From the NCBI RefSeq assembly GCF_900114995.1, contig NZ_FOUX01000009.1:62001-126000 (forward strand): 64,000 bases of DNA, in the 5' to 3' direction. Positions 52,797 through 61,972 of the stretch are shown here, in pieces. The position numbers were made by a program, and so were the translations under genes. The notes below the pieces were generated by a model that had not been told where the DNA came from, made no database searches, and saw nothing but the letters and a program-made list of their open reading frames with translations. The stretch's first letter is position 1, and each line of letters opens with the position of its first letter. This DNA comes from Chitinophaga sp. YR627 (GTDB taxonomy: Bacteria > Bacteroidota > Bacteroidia > Chitinophagales > Chitinophagaceae).

Positions 52797-54878
52797 TCAT
52801 CTGGTGATCACTCCTAGCTCTGCCACACTGGCCCAATGCTCATTTTCATTGGCAGGCGCAATTGCCACAAGCCGGATAAATCGTCCTTTTGCCGGAATGT
52901 TAAATTTAACTGTCTGCGTCACCGGATTGTTGGCAATGTTCGCAAAGTTACCATGTGCCACCGGCTGCCCCCAGTTTTCCCCATCCTCACTTACATAGAA
53001 CTCATAGCCATAAATAGTACCGGAACGTACTGTCTGGTGTCTTGGCGTATACACAAACCCTTTCAGGACCAGCGACTCATTCATATCTATCTGGATCTCA
53101 TGCGGATATTTTGACGCATCCGGCTGGTAGTTCGTCATCCAGAAGGAATTCGGATTACCATCGATCGCTCTCTCCGGATCCGCACCATCCGCCTGACCAT
53201 CTGTATATACCACTTTCCACTTAGCCGGCGCTATATCATAACTGGCAGTCACCGTCGTACTGGCTACCTTCCCTTTCTCCAGGAATGACTTCGCCCTGAT
53301 CACACCGCCCTTCGGCAGGGAGATCAGACCGGTATATTTAGGTGATTTGAAAGTTGGCTCCTTGCCATCCAGGGTATAATGCAGTTCAGGGTCAGGAGAA
53401 GAACAGGTAATGCTCACATCGCCGTTCTTGTTACGGTTAATAATAGGTACCGCCAGTAAACCCGGCGCTTTGTATAACTGCACCTCACTGATCACCGGAC
53501 AAGCCAGTGCATCCTGTATCTTAATTCGCACCTGCGTGGTCGTCACATCCGGGAAAGACAGAATACGCTTATGCCCGATCGTTGTCGCAGTCGTTACTTC
53601 CTTAAACTCCCCTTTTTCCAGTATTTCCACACTGAATGCCTTCACACGCTGGCCCAGCGGAATATACTCCTGCATTACCAGCCGGTTGAAGGTCACCGCC
53701 TTCGGGAAGGTCAAGGTGATCGTTCCCTGCAATGCATTATCCGGCGTAGCCCAGTACGTATCATTCTTACCATCGATCAGATTACGCACATTCACATGTG
53801 CATTTCCTTTACGGGTTTCTGTAGCTGTCACTTTCGCTTTCAGCGCCAGGTTCGTCTTAAAGCTCTCTTCACGCATTTTCCTGAACTCCATCAGACGGAT
53901 TGAATCCGCCGAATAGATCAGCCCTCTCCGGTCAACCGGCACATTCAGCAACATATTGCCGTTGCGGCCAACAGAACCGTAGTAGATATCCAGCAACTGC
54001 TGTACGCTTTTTACTTTATCATTGGTAGACGGACTATAAAACCATCCCGGACGGATAGACACGTCACATTCTGAAGGCACCCATTTCTCACCGTTCATAT
54101 TCCCTTCATTCAGTACAGACTGTGCCGGCGCGCCTTTGCCTGGTGTAAAACCAGTCACATTCAGCGTAGACCAGCTCGTAGTACCTGCTATACCATCTTC
54201 ATTACCTACCCAGCGGCAACCTGGTCCCACATCACTGAAAATAACCGCATTGGGCTGGTTTTTATATACAGTACTGTGGAAAAGCGGCCAGTCATATACC
54301 GGCTTCTTGCCATTCGGACCTTCACCATTCGCGCCGTCAAACCACTGTTCAAACACAGGGCCATAGCTGCTCAGCACTTCATTTAATGTATTTGAGAAAA
54401 CCTGGTTGTACTCCGGCGTACCGTAAGCAGGGTGATTGCGGTCCCATGGAGACAGATATACACCAAACTTCAGCCCGTATTCCTTACAGGCAGCAGATAA
54501 TTCTTTCAGAATATCCCCCTTACCGTCTTTCCAGGCACTCTCCCTGACAGTATGCGTGCTGTATTTACTTGGCCACAGACAGAAACCATCGTGGTGCTTG
54601 GCAGTGATAATGATCGCTTTCATACCGGCGAGTTTCGCGGTGCGCGCCCACTGACGGGCATCCAGCTGGGAAGGGTTGAAAACCTTGGGATCTTCATCGC
54701 CATGTCCCCATTCGTTGTCTGTAAAAGTGTTCGGACCAAGGTGGATAAACATGTAGTATTCCATATCCTGCCACTCCACCTGTGATTTGGATGGCAGCGC
54801 CCCGTACGGAGCAATGTCCTGCGCATGAGCAGTGGCCAGCGTGCTGCAAAGCCCGGCCATTAATAAGAACTTTTTCAT
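52797..54878 (-). CDS. GH29 alpha-L-fucosidase with carbohydrate-binding C-terminus
   Basis: Exported exo-fucosidase. Start at 54878 gives a signal peptide (MKKFLLMAGLCSTLATAHAQ) and 693 residues. The GH29 barrel begins with WQDMEYYMFIHLGPNTF, contains IITAKHHDGFCLWPSKYS and the nucleophile region WFDGANGEGP (Asp). It is followed by an F5/8-type C domain, a chitobiase C-terminal-like domain (SPDPELHYTLDGKEPTF) and a second F5/8 C domain at the end. It releases fucose from host or fungal glycans. Divergent from the GH109-type gene. Confidence 0.92.
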   Translation of the reverse strand: MKKFLLMAGLCSTLATAHAQDIAPYGALPSKSQVEWQDMEYYMFIHLGPNTFTDNEWGHGDEDPKVFNPSQLDARQWARTAKLAGMKAIIITAKHHDGFCLWPSKYSTHTVRESAWKDGKGDILKELSAACKEYGLKFGVYLSPWDRNHPAYGTPEYNQVFSNTLNEVLSSYGPVFEQWFDGANGEGPNGKKPVYDWPLFHSTVYKNQPNAVIFSDVGPGCRWVGNEDGIAGTTSWSTLNVTGFTPGKGAPAQSVLNEGNMNGEKWVPSECDVSIRPGWFYSPSTNDKVKSVQQLLDIYYGSVGRNGNMLLNVPVDRRGLIYSADSIRLMEFRKMREESFKTNLALKAKVTATETRKGNAHVNVRNLIDGKNDTYWATPDNALQGTITLTFPKAVTFNRLVMQEYIPLGQRVKAFSVEILEKGEFKEVTTATTIGHKRILSFPDVTTTQVRIKIQDALACPVISEVQLYKAPGLLAVPIINRNKNGDVSITCSSPDPELHYTLDGKEPTFKSPKYTGLISLPKGGVIRAKSFLEKGKVASTTVTASYDIAPAKWKVVYTDGQADGADPERAIDGNPNSFWMTNYQPDASKYPHEIQIDMNESLVLKGFVYTPRHQTVRSGTIYGYEFYVSEDGENWGQPVAHGNFANIANNPVTQTVKFNIPAKGRFIRLVAIAPANENEHWASVAELGVITR

Positions 54879-54934
54879 CTCAAATGTTTGACCTTTCGTG
54901 GAACCGGACCTAATGCCGGACACAATCAGTGGTA

Positions 54935-54983
54935 TAAGACCTGTTATTTAGTTTCGTAAGACCTGCTGTTTCTGTAAGACCTG
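54935..54983. repeat. Three direct repeats of TAAGACCTG
   Basis: Copies at 54935-54943, 54957-54965 and 54975-54983 (spacings 22 and 18). They lie 57-105 bases upstream of the fucosidase start and could be binding sites for a regulator of that gene. Confidence 0.55.
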
Positions 54984-55172
54984 TTTATGCACACTTTCCG
55001 CAGTATCCAACTAAAATAATGTTTAATAAAGGGAATAGTATATACCATGAGAAAATTGATGAAGGGAAAGTCAAAATAAAATAGAAGTTCCACAACAATT
55101 TCTCTATTTTTAGTCACCAGCTACAAATACACCAGCAGTCTTCTTTTAGCAAGAGCTAAAACCAAACAACGC

Positions 55173-56567
55173 ATGAAAAAGCAGCAATTTCACAGGAGAA
55201 ACTTTCTCAAAACCACTGTGGCCGCAGGTGTAGGATTAACCCTCCTCAATACGCCTGCCCGCCTCTTCGCAGACATCAAAAAGGAAAAAGTAAGAGTAGG
55301 ATTGATCGGTGTAGGCGCCCGCGGACAAGGGCATCTTGACCTGTGCCTCCATCGGGACGATGTAGATGTTGTGGCCATCTGCGATCCGGACACACAATGG
55401 GCTATTCCGAAATCCCGTGAACTGATCACTAAGGCCTATGGCGCTAAAAAGAAAGTAGCGGAATACAGCAACGGACCTGAAGATTTCCACAATCTCCTGA
55501 AACGGGATGATATCGACGCTGTTATCATCGCCACGCCATGGGAATGGCACACCATCCAGGCCATTGCAGCCATGAAAGCAGGTAAAACGCCTGCCGTAGA
55601 GGTTTGTGGCGCATCAGATATCCAGGAATGCTGGAACCTGGTGAACACCAGCGAAGATACCGGCATCCCCGTGTTCGGTATGGAAAATGTATGCTATCGC
55701 CGGGATGTCATGGCCGTACTCAATATGGTGAGACAAGGCCTTTTCGGCGAACTCACACACCTGCAGGGAGGCTATCAGCATGACCTGCGCAAAGTAAAAT
55801 TCAACAATGGAAAACAGCTCTATGGCGGTGGTGTAGAATTTGGCGAAAAAGCCATGTCAGAAGCCAAATGGCGCACGAACCACAGTGTGCATCGTAACGG
55901 TGACCTCTATCCCACACATGGTCTGGGTCCCGTAGCCAATATGATCAACATCAACCGTGGAAACAGACTGCTGTCGCTGACATCCGTAGCCACCAAATCC
56001 AGGGGATTACATAAATACGTTGTGGATAACGGTGGAGAAAATCACCCGAACGCAAAAGTGGAATTCAAACTGGGTGATATCGTGACCACACTACTCCGTA
56101 CCAACAACGGAGAAACCATCATGCTTTCGCATGATACCAACTCTCCCCGCCCCTACTCGCTTAACTTCCGCGTACAGGGCACCAATGGCCTGTGGATGGA
56201 CGATTTCGACTCCATCTATGTGGAAGGTAAAAGCCCTTATGACGAATGGGAAAAAGCAGGCAGCGATAAAGATCCGAACAGTTATATGGGTAAATATGAC
56301 CATCCGCTGTGGAAACGCTATACCAGCAGTGCTGCGGGCGCAGGACACGGAGGGATGGACTGGTTTGTGATCAATTCATTTATCGAAAGCGTGAAAAGAG
56401 GCGCACCTTATGCGCTGGACGTATATGACCTGGCTACCTGGTATGCGATCACACCGCTGAGTGAACAGTCCGTGGCCGAAGGAGGGAACGTGCAGTATAT
56501 ACCGGACTTTACAAGAGGAAGGTGGATGAACCGAAAACCGATATTTGCGCTGGACGACCAGTACTAA
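55173..56567 (+). CDS. GH109-type exported glycosidase (Gfo/Idh fold)
   Basis: 464 residues with a Tat signal (RRNFLKTTVAAGVG). NAD-binding VRVGLIGVGARGQGHL and the GH109 hallmark HRNGDLYPTHGLGPVA; GH109 alpha-N-acetylgalactosaminidases use bound NAD for a redox-assisted cleavage. Likely removes alpha-GalNAc (blood-group A or mucin type). Divergent from GH29 and convergent with the permease gene. The Tat export matches the need to fold with NAD inside the cell. Confidence is good for the family, lower for the exact sugar. Confidence 0.85.
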   Translation: MKKQQFHRRNFLKTTVAAGVGLTLLNTPARLFADIKKEKVRVGLIGVGARGQGHLDLCLHRDDVDVVAICDPDTQWAIPKSRELITKAYGAKKKVAEYSNGPEDFHNLLKRDDIDAVIIATPWEWHTIQAIAAMKAGKTPAVEVCGASDIQECWNLVNTSEDTGIPVFGMENVCYRRDVMAVLNMVRQGLFGELTHLQGGYQHDLRKVKFNNGKQLYGGGVEFGEKAMSEAKWRTNHSVHRNGDLYPTHGLGPVANMININRGNRLLSLTSVATKSRGLHKYVVDNGGENHPNAKVEFKLGDIVTTLLRTNNGETIMLSHDTNSPRPYSLNFRVQGTNGLWMDDFDSIYVEGKSPYDEWEKAGSDKDPNSYMGKYDHPLWKRYTSSAAGAGHGGMDWFVINSFIESVKRGAPYALDVYDLATWYAITPLSEQSVAEGGNVQYIPDFTRGRWMNRKPIFALDDQY

Positions 56568-56569
56568 AT

Positions 56570-56601
56570 AAAAAGGCCCGCTATCCGGCGGGCCTTTTTT
56601 T
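56570..56601. terminator. Bidirectional terminator
   Basis: AAAAAGGCCCGC pairs with GCGGGCCTTTTT around TATCCG, between converging genes. Confidence 0.85.
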
Positions 56602-56614
56602 ATGATCAGTCTGA

Positions 56615-57931
56615 TTATCTTTTACCAACTTTATGTCCTGCCAGTGCATAGTACAGGATGTACAGGTAACCAGGTATCATACAATACAGGAAGGCATGTC
56701 TGAAGTCCATTCCCTGTACATAAATGAAGCTCTCCGGATTGTACAGACGGGAGAAGATCTGCGGCAGTACGCCACCACCAACGATACCCATGATCAGGAA
56801 CGCAGAACCCAGTTTGGTAAAGCTACCCAGCTTTTCAATCGCGAGCGGGAAGATAGCAGGCCACATCAGGGAATTCGCCAGACCCAGTAATGCGATAAAA
56901 GTAACCGCTACATAGCCACTGGTCATAAATGCACACGCCGTGAACAGTATACCAAGGATTGCGCAGATCCGTAAACTCATATCCTGAGAAAGATATTTAG
57001 GAATCGTGATGATACCCACCACATAACCTACCAGCATCGCTGCCAGGGTAAATGTGGTGAAATATTTAGTTTTGTCAAGGCTCATTCCCAGCTCACGGCC
57101 ATAAGTACCGATAACGTCACCGGCCATTACTTCCACCCCCACATACATGAAGATACACAGCGCCCCCAGCAACAGGTAAGGATATTGGAAAATACTGCTC
57201 CTGCTGTCTGTAACGGTTTTACCCTCATTATCCACAGATTTGTTATCTGTATCGATCTCCGGCAGGGAAGAACGATTGATCGCTACTGCCAGTCCGACCA
57301 GGATCACGGCCAGTACGATATAAGGAAGGATTACCCTGGAAGCCAGGTTGTCCAGCAGACCGCTTTTAACCACCGCATCGGTAGTAGCCTTGATCTTCGT
57401 TTCCAGTACTTCGGCGTCTTTGAGGACGATGGAAGCCAGGATCAGCGGACTTATCGTACCTGCGATCTTATTACAGATCCCCATGATACTGATACGTTTA
57501 GCCGCACTTTCAATAGGTCCGATAATGCTCACATATGGGTTGGAAGCTGTTTGTAACAGGGACATACCCATACCCTGTATGAAAAGGCCGGTCAGGAAAA
57601 GGCCGAAATTACGTGTGTTAGCGGCCGGAATGAATATCAGGCAACCCGCTGCGATGATCACAAGGCTGTACGCCATACCGTTTTTAAATCCGGTCTTCTT
57701 GATGATAAAGGAAGAAGGGATCGCCAGGAAGAAATATCCCAGGTAAGAAGCAAATGTCACCAGCAAAGCTTCCGCAATGGTCAGCTGACAGGATAACTGC
57801 AGAAACGGGATCAGTGTGGCATTTACCCACGTGATGAAACCCAGCATGAAATAGAGAACCCCCAGAATAAGGAGCGATTGTACATAGCTGGCCTGTTTTG
57901 GCGCAGCAAGCGTAGTTGCGGTGTTAGACAT
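56615..57931 (-). CDS. FucP-like sugar permease (MFS, FHS family)
   Basis: 12-helix inner-membrane H+ symporter of 438 residues. It resembles fucose and N-acetylhexosamine permeases: LQTASNPYVSIIGP, LGYFFLAIPSSFIIKKTG and FPLAIEKLG. The neighbouring fucosidase makes fucose a likely substrate, but glucose, galactose and GlcNAc carriers look alike. It is divergent from the second permease gene. Confidence 0.85.
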   Translation of the reverse strand: MSNTATTLAAPKQASYVQSLLILGVLYFMLGFITWVNATLIPFLQLSCQLTIAEALLVTFASYLGYFFLAIPSSFIIKKTGFKNGMAYSLVIIAAGCLIFIPAANTRNFGLFLTGLFIQGMGMSLLQTASNPYVSIIGPIESAAKRISIMGICNKIAGTISPLILASIVLKDAEVLETKIKATTDAVVKSGLLDNLASRVILPYIVLAVILVGLAVAINRSSLPEIDTDNKSVDNEGKTVTDSRSSIFQYPYLLLGALCIFMYVGVEVMAGDVIGTYGRELGMSLDKTKYFTTFTLAAMLVGYVVGIITIPKYLSQDMSLRICAILGILFTACAFMTSGYVAVTFIALLGLANSLMWPAIFPLAIEKLGSFTKLGSAFLIMGIVGGGVLPQIFSRLYNPESFIYVQGMDFRHAFLYCMIPGYLYILYYALAGHKVGKR

Positions 57932-58265
57932 TGTTTCCCCTGTTTTACAAATAATTAAATGATTCTGATTGATCTTTGCGAACTTATGTACTTATTTCTG
58001 CATTTCATAGTTAAATACGCCGAAATAGCACTTTTGAGTAGATATAAGTTAATTTCCCATCTTAAAAGGCGTAAATAGTACACTTTTAAACTTTCGCCAA
58101 CGCATTTTAATCAACTTCTATTTAAAATAAATAGAAATTTTACAACATATTAGCTAAAACGTTTTTGCTTCAGGAAAATAGGCATATTTATTTTGAAAAT
58201 TTAGGAATTCTCGAAAAATAATTTATACATTTATCGCGCAAAAATTACAGTAATTTAACACGTTT
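57932..58265. promoter_or_regulatory. Shared regulatory region between two divergent permeases
   Basis: 334 AT-rich bases with no ORF. They hold two related direct repeats, AAATAGCACTTTT (58023-58035) and AAATAGTACACTTTT (58073-58087), and an inverted relative ATGTACTTATTT (57986-57997). An 18-base palindrome lies at 58152-58169. Promoter boxes are not clear: TACATTTA at 58225-58232 is near the -7 consensus. Confidence 0.5.
58152..58169. promoter_or_regulatory. CG-centred palindrome, LacI-type operator candidate
   Basis: AGCTAAAACGTTTTTGCT is symmetrical except for one T-T pair, with a perfect AAAACGTTTT core. LacI-family regulators bind such CG-centred palindromes. It lies ~100 bases before the permease-kinase-glycosylasparaginase-cutC unit. 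No LacI gene is in the window. Confidence 0.5.
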
Positions 58266-59936
58266 ATGGCTCAACAAACAAAGCAAAGTACACATCCATC
58301 TTTCTTTGTACTGATACTTGTATTTTTTTTCTGGGGCTTCGTGGCTGCTTCAAACAGCATCTTCATCCCCTTTTGTAAGGCGCATTTCCACCTTGGACAA
58401 CTGGAATCTCAATTAATTGATTTCTCTTTCTATGGCGCTTACTTTATCGGCTCGCTGTTGCTGTATCTCTTCTCAGCACTGCGGGGCGTAGACATCTTAA
58501 ACAAGATCGGTTACCAGAAAGGTATCATTTACGGCCTGCTCATATCGGTAGTAGGTGCAATCGCGTTAATCGCCGCAGTGAACATCGGTAACAAAATGGC
58601 TGATTCCACTGCCGCGTTCTATCTTATTCTGGGTGCTTTCTTTATTGTTGCGCTGGGCTTTTCTCTGCAGCAGACTGCAGCTAACCCCTTTGCCATCTTA
58701 TTAGGCGATCCGGCTAAAGGTACTCACCGTCTTAACCTGGCGGGAGGTATCAACTCCTTTGGTACCACTATCGGACCACTGGTTGTAAGTATTCTTCTTT
58801 TTGGTTCTGCGAAAGATGCTTCCGTGTCTGCTGACACTGACATCAGCAAGATCAATACGCTCTACATCCTGTTGATCGTACTGTTCCTTGTTGCCGCAGC
58901 CATCTTCTGGTTCTCTAAAATGCCTAAAGGCACTTCTGATGAACCATTTGAACAATCTCCGCGTGCAAGTAAATCCCTGAGCGCTATCACCGGCATGTTC
59001 GTCCTGATCATGGTGGGTCTCGTACTCAATGCGATCAAAACTTCCATCGGCGTTGACGAATCAACTGACCTGGGCCTGCCTTTCTTCCTGATCGGTATCG
59101 TAGGTATCCTCGCAATTCTCTTCTATTCCCTGAACAGCGCACGCAAGGATGGTAATGGCTGGGGAGCTATGAGATATCCACAGCTCATCATGGGTATGAT
59201 CGCCATCTTCGTGTATGTTGGTGTGGAAGTAACCATCGCCAGCAACATGGGCGCCCTGCTGAAACATCCGGGCTTCCTCACACTGGAAGGTTTATCAGAA
59301 TCCCAGATCGACCCTTATGTATCCCTCTTCTGGGGTAGTATGATGGTAGGTCGCTGGACAGGTGCTATCACCGTATTCAATGTATCCAGGACCGGTCGCC
59401 AGATCCTGTCTGTGATCGTGCCATTCGTTGCTTATGGCGTAGTACTGACAGCAAATCACCTGAAAGGTACAGATGTAAGTGTACTGTATCCTTATGCAGG
59501 TGTACTGGTCGTTCAGATCATCGGCTTCTTCGCCGGTCAGGACAAACCAGCTAAAACACTCATGATCTTCGCACTGCTTGGTATCATGGCAATGGTGATA
59601 GGTCTCTTCACTACCGGTGAAGTAGCGATCTTCTCCTTCGTTGCGGGCGGTCTGTTCTGCTCCGTAATGTGGTCCTGTATCTTCGCACTGGCTATCGCTG
59701 GTCTGGGCAAATACACCAGTCAGGGTTCTTCCTTCCTGGTACTGATGATCCTCGGTGGTTCACTCGTTCCTCCGGTTCAGGGTGGTCTGGCAGATATACC
59801 TTCTATCGGTATCCATTATTCTTACATTATTCCGGTTGTATGCTTCGCATACCTGGCATTCTTTGCATTCAGAGTTAAAAACATATTAAAATCACAGGGA
59901 ATAGATTATGAGTCAGCAATTAGCGGTGGGCATTGA
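58266..59936 (+). CDS. Larger FucP-like sugar permease
   Basis: 556-residue MFS protein of the FHS type (QQTAANPFAILLGDP, FWGFVAASNSIFIPF), about 120 residues longer than its neighbour, with an insert near residue 110 and a longer central loop (KGTSDEPFEQSPRASK). The stop overlaps the kinase start by 29 bases, so transport and phosphorylation are coupled. A sugar freed by the enzymes nearby, such as GlcNAc, is the likely cargo. Confidence 0.85.
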   Translation: MAQQTKQSTHPSFFVLILVFFFWGFVAASNSIFIPFCKAHFHLGQLESQLIDFSFYGAYFIGSLLLYLFSALRGVDILNKIGYQKGIIYGLLISVVGAIALIAAVNIGNKMADSTAAFYLILGAFFIVALGFSLQQTAANPFAILLGDPAKGTHRLNLAGGINSFGTTIGPLVVSILLFGSAKDASVSADTDISKINTLYILLIVLFLVAAAIFWFSKMPKGTSDEPFEQSPRASKSLSAITGMFVLIMVGLVLNAIKTSIGVDESTDLGLPFFLIGIVGILAILFYSLNSARKDGNGWGAMRYPQLIMGMIAIFVYVGVEVTIASNMGALLKHPGFLTLEGLSESQIDPYVSLFWGSMMVGRWTGAITVFNVSRTGRQILSVIVPFVAYGVVLTANHLKGTDVSVLYPYAGVLVVQIIGFFAGQDKPAKTLMIFALLGIMAMVIGLFTTGEVAIFSFVAGGLFCSVMWSCIFALAIAGLGKYTSQGSSFLVLMILGGSLVPPVQGGLADIPSIGIHYSYIIPVVCFAYLAFFAFRVKNILKSQGIDYESAISGGH

Positions 59937-60873
59937 TATTGGAGGAACCAATACAAAGTTTGGCATAGTAGATCGCAGAGGTAATATTCTGTGTGATGGT
60001 CGTATGCTAACGAACCAACACGAAGACGTTCATGGCTTCCTGGATGAGTTGCACGAGCACCTCTCCGTATTGATCGCACAGGTAGGTGGCATTGAAAACA
60101 TCAGAGGTATCGGTGTAGGTGCACCAAATGGTAACTTTTATACCGGTAACATTGAATATGCTCCAAACCTCCGCTGGAAAGGTGTTATACCTTTGGCAAA
60201 ATTGCTGGGTGAAAAGTTTGGCGTACCGGCTATCCTCACCAATGACGCTAACGCAGCGGCACTCGGTGAGTTCCAGTACGGTGCTGCAAGAAGCATGAGA
60301 GATTTCATCGTTATCACCCTGGGTACAGGCGTAGGTAGCGGTATCGTTGCCAACGGTCAGCTGATCTATGGTCACGATGGCTTCGCCGGTGAACTCGGTC
60401 ACTGTATCGTTATCCCTGGTGGCAGATATCATCCTGGTACAGGCGCACATGGTTCCCTGGAAGCATATGCTTCCGCAACAGGCGTAACCAACACTGCCCT
60501 GGAATTCCTGGCTAACCGTCCGGATACTCAGAGCATCCTGCGTGATCATCCGAAAGAAGAGATCAATTCCAAAGTGATATATGAAGCTGCAATGAAAGGC
60601 GATCCGCTGGCAGTAGAAGTATACGAATTCACCGGTAAAATACTGGGTGAGGCCCTGGCCAACTTCGTAATGTTCTCCAGCCCTGAAGCGATCATCCTGT
60701 TCGGCGGTCTCACAAAAGCTGGCGACATGATCATGAAACCTGTACGCGAGCATATGGAGAAAAACCTGTTGCCTATCTTCCAGAACAAGGTGAAACTGGT
60801 CTTCTCCGAACTGAAAGAAAGTGATGCGGCTATCCTCGGCGCCAGTGCACTGGCCTGGGAAATGAAAGATTAA
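59908..60873 (+). CDS. ROK-family sugar kinase lacking the zinc cysteines
   Basis: 321 residues. ATP motif VGIDIGGTNTKFGIV, catalytic Asp113 in LTNDANAA, and GELGH with His165. The ROK zinc motif CxCGxxGC is altered: the three cysteine positions are Pro176, Thr178 and Ser183 (GAHGSLEAYASA), though the flanking Gly and Glu185 remain. It probably phosphorylates glucose or GlcNAc. The loss of the zinc site may be a subfamily trait. It overlaps the permease gene by 29 bases and is followed by the glycosylasparaginase gene after 38. Confidence 0.88.
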   Translation: MSQQLAVGIDIGGTNTKFGIVDRRGNILCDGRMLTNQHEDVHGFLDELHEHLSVLIAQVGGIENIRGIGVGAPNGNFYTGNIEYAPNLRWKGVIPLAKLLGEKFGVPAILTNDANAAALGEFQYGAARSMRDFIVITLGTGVGSGIVANGQLIYGHDGFAGELGHCIVIPGGRYHPGTGAHGSLEAYASATGVTNTALEFLANRPDTQSILRDHPKEEINSKVIYEAAMKGDPLAVEVYEFTGKILGEALANFVMFSSPEAIILFGGLTKAGDMIMKPVREHMEKNLLPIFQNKVKLVFSELKESDAAILGASALAWEMKD

Positions 60874-60911
60874 ACTTTCGACCGGTTTTCCGGTATCATA
60901 AATAAAGAATT

Positions 60912-61964
60912 ATGCAAGATCGCAGACATTTCTTAAAAGCAGCGGCCCTGAGTGCCGCTGCTTTATCTTTAGATGGTATTACATCTGAGAAAGCACAGGC
61001 AGCTGCTGCCTCAAAGGGTAAAGTGACCAAACCAATCGTTGTCTCTACATGGGACTTCGGCCGCGCCGCCAACGACGCTGCATGGGAGGTACTGAAAAAA
61101 GGTGGTCGCGCACTCGACGCCGTTGAAGCTGGGGTAAGAGTACCGGAAGCTGACCCTAACAACCATACCGTAGGATACAGCGGGTTTCCTGACCGAGATG
61201 GTCGTGTGACCCTCGACGCCTGCATTATGGATGAACTGGGCAACTGTGGCTCTGTAGCCGCGCTGGAACACGTGACACACGCTATCTCCGTAGCCCGTGC
61301 TGTAATGGAAAAAACACCGCATGTAATGCTGGTGGGTGATGGTGCACTCCAGTTTGCCCTCGCCAATGGTTTCAAAAAAGAAAACCTGCTCACACCGGAA
61401 TCAGAAAAAGCATGGCGCGAATGGCTGAAAAAGTCAGAATACAAGCCGATCATGAACATAGAGAACTCCTCTTATGGTCCTGACAAGGCTACGACCTTCA
61501 ACCCGCTCAAACTGCCAGGTAACGTCTATAACCACGATACTATCGGTATGGTGGCACTGGATGCCAACGGTAACCTGTCCGGCGCCTGCACTACCAGCGG
61601 TATGGCCTTCAAACTGCATGGCCGCGTAGGCGACTCTCCGATCATCGGAGCAGGTCTCTATGTGGACAATGAAGTAGGCGCTGCTACCTCCACTGGTGTT
61701 GGTGAAGAAGTGATCCGCGTCGTAGGCAGCTTCCTCGTTGTAGAACTGATGCGTCAGGGCTACTCTCCTGAAGCAGCCTGCAAAGAAGCAGTAACGCGTA
61801 TCGTGAAGAAGAATAAAGACAGAGCTAAAGGCTTACAGGTAGGTTTCCTCGCCATCAATAAAAAAGGCGAACACGGTGCTTATTGTCTGCAGAAAGGATT
61901 TAATTACGCTGTGAAGTCTGAAAAGGAAAGCAACGTCCTGATCGATGGTAAGCACTATTTCTAA
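60912..61964 (+). CDS. N4-(beta-N-acetylglucosaminyl)-L-asparaginase (glycosylasparaginase)
   Basis: Ntn hydrolase that cuts the GlcNAc-Asn bond left after N-glycan removal. An N-terminal Tat-like signal (QDRRHFLKAAALSAAALSL) suggests export. Autocleavage lies between Asp209 and Thr210 in NHDTIGMVALD; Thr210 becomes the nucleophile. Substrate elements GRVGDSPIIGAGLY and STGVGE are present. 350 residues, as in Elizabethkingia. Release of GlcNAc fits the kinase upstream. Confidence 0.93.
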   Translation: MQDRRHFLKAAALSAAALSLDGITSEKAQAAAASKGKVTKPIVVSTWDFGRAANDAAWEVLKKGGRALDAVEAGVRVPEADPNNHTVGYSGFPDRDGRVTLDACIMDELGNCGSVAALEHVTHAISVARAVMEKTPHVMLVGDGALQFALANGFKKENLLTPESEKAWREWLKKSEYKPIMNIENSSYGPDKATTFNPLKLPGNVYNHDTIGMVALDANGNLSGACTTSGMAFKLHGRVGDSPIIGAGLYVDNEVGAATSTGVGEEVIRVVGSFLVVELMRQGYSPEAACKEAVTRIVKKNKDRAKGLQVGFLAINKKGEHGAYCLQKGFNYAVKSEKESNVLIDGKHYF

Positions 61965-61972
61965 GTATAAGA

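Noticed and set aside
54879..54923. Extended start of the fucosidase at 54923
   Set aside because: The extra 15 residues precede a complete signal peptide that begins at 54878.
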